From Setaria digitata (taxonomy: Eukaryota; Nematoda; Chromadorea; Rhabditida; Setariidae), in contig RCAB01000264.1 in the NCBI GenBank assembly GCA_003640385.1, forward strand, positions 1 through 64,000: 64,000 bases of DNA, in the 5' to 3' direction. The translations under genes were made by a program, and so were the position numbers. Of this stretch, positions 38,991 through 52,930 are shown piece after piece. Under the pieces are notes generated by a model. The model did no database searches. It had not been told where the DNA came from and saw only the letters and a program-made list of their open reading frames with translations. Every line of letters begins with the position of its first letter. Position 1 is the first letter of the stretch.

Positions 38991-39205
38991 ATGAATGAAG
39001 GAAACATTAGAATAATGTGTGCTCCAAAATCTGAAGTTCTCACTCAAATTTTTCAATTCAATGCTTCAAAAACATTTTTGTTAATTTTCTTAATTCTTTT
39101 TTTTTTTTAAATCATTTCTTTGCATTAATTTGCTTCCTTCACCTGCCTAAAAATATATAAATTGTTATTTTCTGCGTCAATTATTAGAAATCATTAAGTT
39201 TTCAG
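35741..39205. other. Intergenic region between myrf-1 and the acetylcholine receptor gene
   Basis: This must hold the myrf-1 3' untranslated region and the receptor promoter. The first clear AATAAA is at 37663-37668, with others near 37888 and 37945, which would give a long 3' UTR. A 34-base poly(A) run lies at 36795-36828. No further coding exon is seen. Confidence 0.55.
36795..36828. repeat. Poly(A) run of 34
   Basis: An uninterrupted A homopolymer. It is longer than most in the window and prone to assembly length error. It is not flanked by anything resembling a retroposed gene. Confidence 0.9.
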
Positions 39206-39226
39206 ATGTATCCGCGCAATCATTAG
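39206..39226 (+). other. Six-codon upstream ORF of the receptor gene
   Basis: A candidate acceptor, AAGTTTTCAG, ends at 39205. It is immediately followed by ATG, opening a frame that ends at TAG 39224-39226, before the main ATG at 39251. If this is the trans-splice site, every mature message would begin with this small frame. Confidence 0.4.
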
Positions 39227-39250
39227 TAATTAAATTTATTAATTTACAAT

Positions 39251-42200
39251 ATGATTCAGTTATTATCATTTCCAACACTGTTATTATTATTACTAATATT
39301 ACTGATACCATTATTATATGGTAACGAAGATGCAAAACGATTATATGATGATTTAATGGTGAATTACAATAAACATCGACGACCTGCACCTGGGCCAAAT
39401 AAGCCAATTACTATAAGGCTTAAACTGCGTTTATCACAAATTATTGACGTTGTATGGTACCACCATTGTACTACAAAATTTCATTAATTAACGATAACTA
39501 ATAATCATTTTCTAAATGAATAATTCGACAATAATAGACACATACGAATTCATTATAATTAGTTGTAACATGTTCCGATGGTAATAAATTTTTGAGTAAT
39601 CAAAAAAAATTCCGATGGTAATATGAACTGGTTAAAATCTAAGCAGCAAATGGGATAAAAAAAAAACTGATAGTTTGAAGTAATTGAAATTTTTGAGAAA
39701 TTTTATTGCAACAGGAAAAGAATTTCAGAATCTTTTTTTTCTTTTTGAAATTTAAAATACTATTTTGCAGCATGAAATTGATCAAATTATGACGTGTAGT
39801 GTTTGGCTAAAGCAAGTGTGGATTGATAACAAATTATCATGGAATCCACAAATTTATGGTGGTGTAAGCGTACTCTACGTACCATATGAAATGATTTGGG
39901 TACCTGATATTGTTTTATACAACAAGTAATTCGTTTCTTATTAATCAATTAGTTTTGTAATTCTTAACAGGTGATGTTAATGCAAAGAATTATTTATTTG
40001 AATAATAATTCAGTTTTTATTTTGAGTCTTATCAAAATACTGAACAAACAATCCTCTCCCAGTCATGTAAAGATTAACAATTATAATAACTGATTACTGA
40101 TAATTAGCTCATTAGCATTATTGGTAATTTTTGCTTAAATGAGGATGAACAATTGCCGCATGGAAAATCGTTTCGCACCATATTTATTTGAAAATTCAGT
40201 TACCCAACAGTGAGAGAGCAATTAACTTCAACTCTTTTACAGAAGTTTAAAGTTCAAACTAAATTTCATCTTTTACCGCAATCGACTACAATTTTTGCAA
40301 ATGAAAACTTAAATTTTATTCTGTAGTCAAAGTTTGCAGTCTATCATTTCTTCAAAAATTATGTTCTAATAAATATTTACAGTCCAGAACATAATTCAAA
40401 GTAAATAAAAAACACTAATTGAAAAATTTTCGATTTACATAGCATAAATTTGGTTAATTATGTGTTTATCATTAATCTTGAATGAATCACTGACTTAAAA
40501 TATTAAATGAAATATTAGAATAATTATTTTAGTGCCGATAGTAATTATAATATAACAATTAGTACAAAAGCAACATTACGTTATGATGGCCAAGTCACTT
40601 GGGAACCGCCAGCCATTTTTAAAACTTTATGCCAAATTGATGTTCGTTGGTACGTTTTTTTTTCCTTCTTTGACTTGTTTTCACCATTTTTTTTTAATTT
40701 CTTCAAAAATTAATTAAATTTTATAGATAGAATTGATCATTAAATTTAAAGTTAACTAGAGACTGAATATATCGTCCTGTATATTACAGGTTTCCGTTTG
40801 ATGAGCAGCAGTGTTACTTCAAGGTGAAAATTTCGAATTTTTTTCTTTGCCATTTTATCTCAATTTAATAAAATTTTGCGGAAATTATTTCCAAATCAGA
40901 AAAAAAATTGCGCCAAGTTGGATATTTCAAATATTTGCAGTTCGGTTCGTGGACATATTCAGAGAATTTGCTAAATTTGGAGCTTCTGGATGGCAAAGTT
41001 CGTTATGAAAAAGAAATGAATGAAAATGGTGAAATGGTTAATATTACAATTGTGGACGAAGGAATTGGTAATATTTCATGTTGCTTATTTAATTATTGCT
41101 CTTTTTAATTAATATTGTTTTATTATTATCATTATTATTGCCAGTATTAATATTAAAATTGCTTTATTCAGTATCATTTTATTGTTTAAATTTTTTTTTT
41201 TTATTGTTATTGTTTAATTCGTTAATCATTCTGCAAAAAATCAGGAGTATTAGTGTTATAATTAATTGAAATTACTAATATTTTTTTTTTTTTATTGCAG
41301 ATCTTTCTGATTATTATCCATCAGTGGAATGGGATATAATGTCACGGGTTGCAAAACGACGTACAAAAAATTATCCAACCTGTTGTCCAGATGGGACATA
41401 TATTGATATCATGGTGATAAATGATCACTTATCATATTATCAGAAATTAAATGAAAACCTTTTGTTATGCAATTGTTCAACTGTTTAAAGCTTTTAAACA
41501 GTTAAGCTAGAGTCACTATTCACTGAAATAAAAGCACATTGTAATAATTGCTAGTGACTCGAGCCAGAATCATGATTGCTACCGGTTCAATGATGATTTA
41601 GGTTTAAATATTTTTTCAGCTAAATCAGCCTCATGAATTTAGGTATAATCATTGCTAGTGATTCGGGCCAGAATCATAATAGGCCTGTTTTTTTTTTTTT
41701 TTTCAGTTCTACCTAGAACTACGTCGTAAACCACTATTTTACACGGTAAATTTGGTATTTCCATGTATTGGCATATCATTTCTCACAATTGTTGCCTTCT
41801 ATTTGCCATCACGAAGTGGCGAAAAAGTTACGCTATGCATTTTGACGTTGGTTGCGTTGACTGTTTTCTATCTTTTGTTGGTTTGTTTTTATTTTTTATT
41901 TTTTGAAAGTTTTATAATTTAAATAAAAATTTTGAAAATTAACTATAATTTTGCTTCTTTTTTTTATTGAATTAAAAAAGGATTGAAGCAAATATTATTA
42001 CATTTAATTTGAGAAATAAATGAATAAATTTTTAAATGTGTAAGAATTTACTAATTGTGTTTTTTTTCGAGAAAATTTTTTCTTAAAATTATTAAAAATT
42101 TTTGTTATATACATTTATTTGCCTTGGAAAGTAATATAATGTAATATCTAATCAGCGTCAACGGATAATTTTTAAATCAATTTATTTTATTAACACTAAA

Positions 42201-44330
42201 ATTCAGACCAGTTGGTTTGTAGCTGAACGATTAATTAATTATAGATTAAAAATTAAAAAAAGTCAGCTGGGACGAGAAAGAGACCGGTAGTAGTTTGGAA
42301 AAATAAATTTTAACTGTTTGACCACTTGAAATGATAAAATTAATAATTCGTTATGATAATTTCTCTCATCAGTAATTAATTGACGAAATAATTAAATTAA
42401 TATTGCGAAACAGAAAGATATTATCCCAGCAACAAGTATAGCTTTACCTTTAATTGGTAAATATCTCTTATTTACAATGATTATGGTCTCACTCAGTGTA
42501 GTTGTCACTGTCATATGTTAGTTTCTTTTTTTCTTTTTTTTTTTTCGATAAAAGTTTTCTGTAAAAAAAAAAGACAAGAAGAATTCCTTTTTTTAAAAGG
42601 AAAAGTTTACATTTTTAACTGAAAACGTGAACGATGAACTTTTAAATACTTTTTTACAAACAAATTTCAAACAAAGTAATTGGTAATTTCAATTGAAAGT
42701 TGTAATTTTTTTTTTTTTTTTAATTTTTTTGGGGAAAAAAAGTAAGGCTAATAATAATTTAATTCTTGGCAGCACTGAATTTGCATTTTCGAAGGCCAGC
42801 AACCCATCGAATGCCTAATTGGGTTAAATGGCTATTTCTTAGAACATTACCAAAAGTACTGCTTATGCGACGGCCAATGATAATTAAAAATGATGAAGCA
42901 TTTCGAAAGGTTGGCCATCGACGAGGCGAATTATGTATGATTTCAAAATTTTTTATTTTTATTTATTTATTTTTTTCACTGGTTAAAGTGTAAAGATGAA
43001 GTTTTTTTTTTTGTTTAATAGATAAAAAAAATATTTTCAGGAAAAATTCATCGATGAAAATGAATATCTTTTAAAAAATGACGCAAATCTAGAACTTTTT
43101 TTTTGTCCCTTTTAGAAATGGAAAAAGAGAAGAAGGAAAAAAATTTTCGTAATTAATTAATTAATTTTTCTTTTTTTTTGTACCAAAATATCTATAGTTA
43201 TTTTTTGAGAATAATTTCATTTTTTTTAGCTGAAAATATAACGATTAATCGTCATGAGCAAATGGTAAAATGTGATGCATGCCATCATGCCAATCATCAA
43301 ATTAATGAGCGAATTCAGAAGCTTTATCATTCACCGTATGTTATCCAAGCATTCGAGAATGTATGCTTTATAGCGGAATTATTAAAGAAGAAAGATCGTG
43401 ATGCTATGGTAAATTATTTATTCAAATGCCTAAATTGAGTTTTTAGATCAGCAATATTTATTTTCGTAATTTGAAACAACAACAAACTAATGCAATGATT
43501 AATTAGCATTTTACCATTAATAAATTGTGTGTTAAAAGAAAAAAAAAAAAGATTTCTTTTCTCCTTTGTCACTTTTTTTTTTTTGTAAATAATTTCTCGC
43601 AAACATATTCTTGTTTAATGCAAATTATTCATTTATTTTTGATTATAATTAGCAATTTAACAACCGATAAAAATTAAATTTTTATTTTTTTTCACTGCAT
43701 TACTAAGTGTTTCGTTTCTTTTTTTTTGTTTATAATCAAAGAGGTTAATCAAGTTAGTTCAATTAACAGGCGTTTTATGAAATTTTATTTTAGATTGATG
43801 AAGATTGGAAATTTGTTGCAATGGTACTTGATAGATTATTCCTCTTTCTTTTTTCAATTACCTGTTTTTCGGGTACGGCGCTAATTCTCCTTCAGGTATT
43901 TTAATCCAAATTTCTTTTTACTCTATTCAAATACAAATTTTGAGCAAAATAAAAGTACTTGTAATTGAATTTAAGATGTTACTGGAATTTTGGATTCTTT
44001 TAAGCAAATATTTCATACATTTTTATGGGGAAATTTTGCAAAATGTTTAATTGTTAGATTGTTCTATTTTAGATTTTTGAAAAAAAATTGAAATTATTTA
44101 ACAATTTTTTACTAAATAATTTCAAATCTTCAGCGAAATTAAGATCATTTGAAATTTCGTAATTTAGGAATGATCGTTTAAGCACTAAATTTATTGATGA
44201 CTCTTTTTTTTTTTCAGTCAAAAAGTTTCTATGGAAATCAGTGTTTAAATAATTTATAAAATATGCAAATTAATTAATTTTTTATTTATAGGCACCAAGT
44301 TTGTACGATACACGGCAAGCTATCGACTAG
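39251..44330 (+). CDS. Nicotinic acetylcholine receptor alpha-type subunit
   Basis: A subunit of a pentameric acetylcholine-gated cation channel in the plasma membrane of neurons or muscle. Twelve exons join in phase to 501 aa: 39251-39451, 39771-39925, 40533-40649, 40790-40823, 40941-41067, 41301-41413, 41707-41880, 42414-42516, 42773-42934, 43230-43408, 43794-43895, 44292-44330. Seen: a Leu-rich signal peptide (1 to about 23), ligand-binding domain with WxPDxxLYNN, Cys-loop C152-C166 with 13 residues between, vicinal C239-C240 in YPTCC (the alpha mark), M1 after [12 protein letters not shown]2 from GEK (287-289), M3, a cytoplasmic loop and M4 near 462-487. M2 is odd: Leu at 6', Val at 9' (V298) where Leu is the rule, and Lys-Asp at 19'-20'. 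The GEK motif predicts cation selectivity. It looks closest to the nematode ACR-8/ACR-12 type, but I cannot settle the orthologue. Confidence 0.95.
41479..41503. repeat. Inverted repeat in receptor intron
   Basis: AACTGTTTAAA at 41479-41489 and its exact complement at 41493-41503 around a GCT loop. It lies in the 293-bp intron before exon 7. Confidence 0.8.
41547..41677. repeat. 27-bp direct repeat in receptor intron
   Basis: Copies at 41547-41573 and 41651-41677 differ at two of 27 positions and begin ATTGCTAGTGA. They are 104 bp apart in the same intron as the inverted repeat at 41479. The high identity within otherwise drifting AT-rich DNA suggests a recent local duplication or a kept element. 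Confidence 0.8.
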
Positions 44331-44392
44331 CAAATTTATTACAAATTGTTAGAAATGATATCAATTATATTTATTGAATTATTCTAAAAGAA

Positions 44393-44398
44393 AATAAA
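44393..44398 (+). terminator. Candidate polyadenylation signal of the receptor gene
   Basis: AATAAA 63 bases after the stop codon, with a second AATAAA at about 44407. The position is typical for a nematode 3' end. Confidence 0.5.
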
Positions 44399-46385
44399 AA
44401 ATGATAATAAATTCTTGTTATTCGTATTTTTTAGTTTTCTTCTTTTTTTTTCCCCCCCAATTAGTTACTAACTTCATAAATGAAGAAGACATGTCAAATA
44501 TTCGACCTGATCCTGCAGGTTAAAAGGTAGCGGCTATTCTATCTATTTTCCTAATCCTATCATAATTGATCAATTGATTCGGTTACATATTTAGTCACTG
44601 ATAATACGGTTGCGTTTTGTCTTGCTTGTTTTCTATCAATGAAAATAGTACGATGAGACAAGTATTTAAAAAAAAAGGAAGAAAAAAGCAACTTATCAAG
44701 CATTATCACTTGGAAGGTCATTCAGATAGCTGTTTTGGAGGTCACTTTGATGGATGAAAAGTTGCATTGATCTCTTAATCAGAGATTTTGCCAACATTTT
44801 GGAGTGATCAAGAAATATGTCGAGAGTGATGAAGCTATAACGAAATAAGAAAAGATTATGAAAACTGTTTAAATCAGAGCTGCTATCAGTTATCATTCTT
44901 TTTGTTGCTATCATTCATTTCAAAATTCCTTGCTACTACTACACTTCGTTCATCTCCCGCTTTTCCGCAATGGGAAAGTTGTTAGATTTAGAAAAAATAA
45001 TCTTCATAAAAAATCCATCAACTTTTTGCCCATAGAAGGAATAAATGCAGTGTTAATTTCTAATTGTTGCTAAAAAAAAATAATTATTCAATTAATTGAA
45101 ATCTAATTTCTAATAGATTTAGTGCGATTAATTTCAGCGACTGAAAGAATTTAAACCATTAAACTGCTATCATAATTACGAACAGTGGCTAGTTTCCAAT
45201 GATAGGATTCGTATAACGTTTTGGTTTTTCTAGAGATGGTAATTGAATAAGTTCAAAGACAATTTAATAAGCTAAAAAATTGTTAAACCAATCAACCCAA
45301 AAATGATAAAAAAAAAAAAAAAAAACTTTTCGTTATTTAATTCATCCCGTGATCACGATAAAGCATTGTTATTCTCATAACTGCTATTGTTTATATTATT
45401 ACTATTATTATTATTTAAATAATTACAATTACTTACTTACAGCAAGGCAAAAACGAAACAAAATTTTTGTTTTGCTTTTGCTCGATATTGCCCATATCAA
45501 TAAACGAAAAGTGCAATGATCACCCGGTGGATGATAGTGAACTTACCCGTTTTTTAGGTAGCAAATTTTAACACCTTAAGCTAATTATATCAATATTTGC
45601 TGGTAGTTTTTTTGTTTCTTCTCTCTCTTTTTTTTTTTTTTTTTTTTGAGCCAAATTCTATGTTAGCTTTTCGAATTCTTATTAGTTAATCAGCCAAGTT
45701 GGAAGCTAGATAAATTTGGTAACAAAGTATATCAGTTGATTATCACCATCCTTCCTTCTCCTAAAACTTGGAGTAAATTTTTTTTTTTTTTTACAAGAAA
45801 AGAAAAATTTACGGATTTTAATAATTAATTTAATCAAATAGAGAACTTGTCTCAATTTATATTTTTTTAAGTTCAATTTATATTTCCAACTAAATTCTTC
45901 TCTTTAATCAAAAAAGTAGCATTATTCAATGATAAAAAGTGTTGACAAAGGATTTTTTCATATTTCTGCAATTAGACAAAAGAACAAAATCAAGTTATTC
46001 TACAAATTTTTTTTCCTTTAAAATATAGTTAATTATATTAATTACTTAATTACAGCTGTGATTACATTTAATGCTACCTGTTTCACTTTTTTGGAAATAA
46101 AATTTTAGAATTTTGACAAAATAAAAAAATAAAAATTAACAAACTGATGTAAATGTTATTAGTTAATATTTTACGTTTACTTTTTTTGGCAAATTTGATA
46201 AATAATTAATTTTTTACTGGTTAAAGTTTAAATATTAATTTTTATAATTATCAATTTGATGAAGCATTTGTGAACAATTTCCTATTTATTAAGAAGCAAT
46301 GTCCCCTGTTTCCTTCACCACCAATAGATATTCAAAAAAAAGCAGCGATTATTTGAGCTATTTCGTAATTAATTTCAATAATGAT

Positions 46386-46398
46386 ATTCAATAATAGC

Positions 46399-46441
<43 letters not shown>

Positions 46442-46454
46442 GCTATTACTGAAT
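46386..46454. repeat. (TTA)13 flanked by a 15-bp inverted repeat
   Basis: ATTCAATAATAGCTA at 46386-46400 and its complement (one mismatch) at 46440-46454 enclose an uninterrupted 39-base TTA array. The arms would make a stem with the microsatellite in the loop. Confidence 0.8.
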
Positions 46455-47333
46455 ACGCTTTCATGCTTAAAGCAGAATTAATATCTTACTAATACACACA
46501 AACAATTGCATATGAATTGAACAAAAATAATCAAATTTAAATGTAAGATAAAACCTTTCTGGAAATTCATCCAAAATTCATGCTTCTAAAGTAAAAATTG
46601 TTCAGTACAATATGAATTATTAGTACTTATTCGGAATTCAAATTACATGCAATCGCTTTTGCATTCCTGTTCTTACTATATAAACCTAGGCAATTCTCGA
46701 GAAGAGAAAAAAACCTTAAAAAAAAACTTAACAAAAAAAATTTTTGTTTAAAACTTCAACAAAAATCTCGTCTTATTTTTTAATTTAAATTTCGAACAAT
46801 TATGAAATTTTTATTCTATCATTCTATCAAAGTCTAATTTCAAAAGTTTTCAAAAATTCTTGAACTTCAGTATCAGTAGAAATTTCGTATTTGAAATCAA
46901 ATGAAGCAAAATTCAAACGTACCATATTAATTAACTGTTATGTAAATTTAATTATTAAAAATTTAAAATGTTACATTATTCAATAATTATATCATTTCTG
47001 AAACTATTTTATAATCACAAATTTTTCATTTATTTCCTGGCTTGATGAATTTAGCAAAAACAAAATAAAAAAAACAATCAGAAATAAAAATTCTATCCAG
47101 TTAATATAATAAACTTGCATCAGCAGTAAAATAATATCATTAAATGAAATTATTTCCAATTATTACATCATATCAGTAGTTTTAAAGTGATAAATAGTTA
47201 CTTGAAACAAACTTAAAATCATTCTATCACTTGACATTTTCCTCAAAATTCGATTTTTAATTAAAAAAGTTTTTTGTTCTTTCCTTAATCGCATAATGTT
47301 ATTATGTGATTTTTTCCTTTACCTTTCTATTTT

Positions 47334-47367
<34 letters not shown>

Positions 47368-50300
47368 GTTTATCGATAATGAAAGGATGAAATACATTAG
47401 TACTGATAATATCATCACAAGATACGGTAGTGCATTAAAACTATCGCCGATTATTTGGTTTAACAATTCTTCTGATATGATCGATACGTATTCCAAATCA
47501 TCTGCATACAATTATAATCATGATATTATTCTGTATAAAATAATCCTTTTAGCCATTCAAAATTTAAAAAATTACAATTTAATTGATTGTATTTATCAAA
47601 TTTATGCTAAGATATTTATGCAAGAAAAGCTTAAAATTTTCAAATTTACCTTAATCTTGATCAGTAAATAAAATTCAAAAAGCATGCAATTTTAAATTTT
47701 AGGAAATAAAAATTTTTGTCAAAAATTTCTCACATATTTAATTTCTAATTAAAATATTTTTCAGTACTTCAGAATTATTAAGTAAAACTTTATGATGTGT
47801 TCTCCGGTAATTACAAAAAAAAAAAGAATTAATTCTCCCTCACTTGCCATGATTTATGCTTACTATATTAATTTAAAAAACAAAAAAAAAAGCAAGGAAA
47901 AAAACTTCTCGAACTGAAATAATATCATTTTCAGAATCATAAAATTAAAATTTACAAAAATTCAAGTTGCATCATCCTTAACAAAGACTAATATCGGTTT
48001 TAATTGATCAGAGAAGACAATTATACTTATTTTAATTGCATATATTAATGTTGAGGATAATTTTTTTTTTCAACATAAAAAAATTAATTATAGACATTTT
48101 GAGTATTTTATGAGTAATATTTTATGGATTACCATGTCTTTTTAACTAAATTATAATTTGTAGTTTAGCCATGAAGTTTTGATGAACTTTTAATAAAGTT
48201 TTAGCTTAATTAAACCTCCATGATGAAAAGCTAGCTATGTATTAATACTTTTAGATTAGTAAAAATGTGAAAAAAGAAAAAAAAAAAAAAGAATTACGAC
48301 GACCAACAATATATTCTATTACCGTTAAAGAGGCAAATGATAATAGAGCGTATGAGATGGCATAAATTTTCCTCTGATATTATGTGCATTCCTATTATAA
48401 ATTCTGTATTTATATTTCGAATTCCATATTTTTATTTCTAATTTTATATTTGCATTTCGTTTTTTTGTTTAACACTCTACTATGACTTTCTTTCGTTTCG
48501 TTTCTTTTTTTTTTTCTTTTTGTAATTGAGATGCTTAGAAGTTTATAAATTGTCAAAATCGGAGTAATTAATTTTTCTTTAAGTTAATTAAACCCTATCT
48601 TTCATGGTTCATTGGATATTTTTTCCATTTCGAATTTGAATTTCAGATTGATTTTTTTCAGGCGACACATTGCTACTGAATCACATCGACCATGCAATTT
48701 ATTACATTTTTATTGAATGAATGTTTTCATTTCTTCTTTCTGTAACAACGACAAGTAATTTTTTCTTATATTGCGCACACGTATGGTATATTTATTTACA
48801 CGTACGTGAATCCAAATTATACGAATTCATTAATTTTTCTAAAAAAAAAAATATTACTTTATTATGGACGTAAGCAGGACTATCTAACTTTATAATTGGC
48901 AGAAATAAAGCATACATTAATCATGATTTGCTAGTTTAAAAAAAAAAAATTCAAAGTTTAACGAATAATTTTTATGGTAAGAATAGTTTGATACTATACC
49001 ACTTGGCGAAATGGTGTATAGGAATTTGTTACTTTCACCGTAATTTTGGGATAATTTAAATTCATTATTTGTTAATAATATTTAGTTTAATTTAGCTTCT
49101 ATAAAAATTCCAAAATTACTGCAGGATAATTAATTTTTAGTTTTTCTATTAAAAATTTGTGATATATAATTTCTATATATAAATACTTCAATCTAAGTAC
49201 TACATTTCATTTTTCTATCATATATTGTCTATATAATTAAGTGTGCTAATTGCGTTCTTTCTTTTTCTCCCTCTCTTTTCTATAATTTTCAATGTCTTTT
49301 CTTTAAAACTTATCTTTTTGTGAGCATAAATGAGTAAACAAATGATGTATGAAATGGTACTTTAATTAAGTTTAGTTGAACTTATTAATTAGTTTTACTT
49401 CTTTCTTCCTTCCTTTTTTTTTAATGAGCAAATTTATTGCCAAGACGTACAAATAGAAATTATCAGTCGATTTTATTAAAATTATTTTATTTAGATTTTT
49501 TTCTCTCTTGTTGAAATGAGAAGAAGCTGACTTAATCTTCTTTAGTTTTACAATATGTCTTCTAAAAAATGGACCTTTAACTATATCGTTTAAAAATTTT
49601 GTCCAGAATCTAAAAAAAGAAAAGAAGTTGAAGTTTAAATCAAAAGAAGTGTTAATTTCATTTACCTTTGGTCACTTTTCTAATAACCTGAAGCTACCGG
49701 CATTTTTTCCACTTTTTTTCTTGACATCTTATGAACATATGTATCTCTTGATAACGACAAAATTTTTAATTGTTATTTAATTATTTTCATTTAATTGAAA
49801 TTATTTGTTTCCATAATAACTGTTTTATTATTATCATCCATATGAATTTGTAATTATTTCAATCTTATTATTCCTTTTGTTGTTTTTATGTTATTGCTAT
49901 TGTTGTTGTTTGCTAAATAAATAAATAAGTAAAAATCTCAAAGCTGCAAATTCAAGTTTTTCGGTACAGTATCATTTTTAACACATAATTTTATTACGCT
50001 TTGAAACGTTTTGTTAAAACCTTATCTCAAATCAATTAGTTTTTTCTTCAGAAAAATTTGCTAGCCAAGTTTGATCTTGATTTCTATTTAACACACTGTT
50101 CGGCTGAAATATTCTCTGACACTTTTTGGTCTAATTTTTTTTTTTTTTTTTTTTTTTTGTAGCAAAACAAAATCGTTTTCAGCATTAACATTTTTCCATT
50201 CATTTATGAACTTCAAATTTTATTTCTAAAAAGATGAACTGATTTTAATAGATGCAAAATTTTGTTGGAACAAAGAAGAAACACCGATGATTCTCGAGGG

Positions 50301-52288
50301 AAAAACTTAAATATCCTTCAAGTAACTGAGCTAGCGTTTTGGTAAATTTTATTGGACAGAAGCGTCAGTTAATTAATTATTGGTTATACTAGAACATAAT
50401 TAATGTATCAAAATAAAATCAATCAATAAATGGATGTAAATTTATTATATATTGCTTCATTTTTTTTTTCTTTGAAAATTTTGATAAAACAACTTTCGTT
50501 TCCTTCGATAAAATTGAGTTATGAAATAAGTTCAATTATCACTGCCAAGCAGTTGCTCAAATTCAAGTTAAAAATGCATAATATTTATGTCTGAATTGTT
50601 CATGATGAAAAAAAAATGATAAACTGACAATAAATTTTTAATAATAATAATAATTTTTGATTAAGTAAGATTTAAGAGCAGTGAATCAAATTGCGCATTA
50701 ATTCGAATAAAATTTAAACAAAGAAAGTTGTGCCATCTACAATTCCTGTTTAATTGAATTAATTCTGATATGAATTAATAACTGCAGCAAGAAAGGGAGC
50801 ATTTCTAGAGGTAGAGAGAGTGGAGAAACATGAATATTTTGAAGAACTGATCAACAAATTACATTTTTTTTTTTTTTTTGTTATTCTTGATAAAAAAAAA
50901 AAATGTTTATTTGAACTATTAAATTACTACATAAATTACTACGTTTAACAAAATTTTTTGAGTTAGAAAATAAAAATCACGAGTGTGAAAATTTAAGTAT
51001 ACACTTCATGTTTGCTTTAAGATATAAATTACCAATTAATCAAAAAATAAATATAAAGATCTGGCAATATTTGCCTTTAAATATGTCAATGACATGTCGG
51101 TGATATTGATCATTGCCTTTTCTGATTATATTTTATTATCATGTAAGATTCACTTATTTTTTTTGACGGACGTGTTACATGAAAAGTGTTTCAGAAGTAC
51201 GAGCTTTTTACGTAGAAGATACTTGAGAAATTATAGAATGAATGAATGAATGTTATAATATTTTAACAATGATATTGACAAATAAAATACTTTTTAGGCA
51301 AAATTTGCACAGCACTTAATTATTTCATTTTGCTTATTAACAATATTCATTTTCTTATTCTGCTTACCAAAATATCTATGATAAAAAGTAATTAAATTTA
51401 ATTAACATTACTTCAAAATTATTAGCAGGTTGAATTGAGAAATTTTGCTTTTTTTCCTCTTTTTTTTTTGGAACTGCAACTTCTATTTAATATTTTAATT
51501 TCGTGCTTTCTTTATGGAATTTAAAACAAAGCAATATTGCAGTCAGAGAAAAAATTTACTTATAAAATGACGGTAAAAATCGTCAAGAAATTTTATCAAT
51601 TTTATTCAGTTTATTTAAAATCAATTCATTTATAATTAACCATTCTCCAAATTTTTTTATTTATAAAATTTTTGAACTTTTTTTAAAACATATATAACCG
51701 GTTAGAATACTTTCACATAACATAATTTCAATAATTGATTAATTAACAAATTGAATATTGACCACAATCTTGAATAAAATACAGAAAAAAGAAATGCTTT
51801 CTTAATTTGCAATTAATGGAGCATTGTTTTTTTTTTTTTCATACCACATTATCAAATAGTTTAATTGTCTATTGTTTCAATATCTGAATGAGAAAGAAAA
51901 AAAGTGAGTATATTGGGGAAAGTAAAGGAGGAGGAGAATTGTTGTGGTGCAAAAGAGGCAAAAGTTCGAGATTGATTTGAAGGTGTTGTTGATTGGATGA
52001 TGATGGTGGAGTGGGGGAGTGTTGGGTAAATAAGCAAATAAGGGTAAAGAATGGGTAAAACCCATTAACCCAAATGGTTTTTCATTTTCTTTTTTTCACC
52101 TCTTCTTTTTTATCTAGTAATATCAAAAAAAAAAGGAAAGGCTCATGTACAGTTAGGCATTGCATTAACATTAAGCATATTGCATACTTAAATATATTTT
52201 TGGTATATTTTCTCACCAAATAAAAATAATGAAAATCAGCAAATTAGAAAAGAAAAAGGCTTTTTTCACTTTGCAATGACTGAATTAA

Positions 52289-52410
52289 TGAATTATTATT
52301 TATTATCATTATCATTATTATTATTATTGTTATTATTATTTTTATTATTATTATTATTATCGTTATTGTTATTATTATTATTATTAATTATTATTATCAT
52401 TATTATTGGC
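52289..52410. repeat. ATT trinucleotide array
   Basis: About 120 bases of TTA/ATT with few interruptions, 1.5 kb upstream of the homeobox gene. Confidence 0.85.
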
Positions 52411-52930
52411 AGTGATAGTGAAGGTAATGGTATGCGAGGAATGATTGAATGAATGATGACGCAGTACGACAAAAAGTTCCTGCATAATACGGAATTTTTT
52501 TTTCCTTTTTAATTAAGATGGTAATTAATTATTGATTGTGATAATTACATGAATGAAACATGATTCATAAATAATGATGGATTAACAGAAAACGGTTATC
52601 AGTAATAACAATAATTATTAATTGTTAATTTATAATTGCTTGTAATTGAAAATTTAAAAAAATTTCAAAATTGGAATAAATTAATAAAAAAGAAATGAAG
52701 AAAAAATTGGATAATAATTTATCCAAATAATCGCCAGATTTTATGTAATTTTACAGCAATTATGTATATGCAAATATGAAAATTTGTCATGGATAAACTG
52801 ATTAAGCAGATATTATTATATTAATTAGTTAAAAGCAACAAGAAATCACTTGAAAAGAAAAATTAAGATTTCGAAATCTTGATCAAAATTAGTCAATAGA
52901 AAGAAATGATTAAGTTTTATAATATAGATA

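Noticed and set aside
44696..44914. Minus-strand 72-codon frame just after the receptor gene
   Set aside because: Composition is closer to coding than its neighbours, but there is no domain and no supported splice partner; kept as unproven.
47302..47671. Plus and minus frames of 121 and 69 codons
   Set aside because: They begin or end in a long poly(T) run and have no recognisable domain or exon partners.
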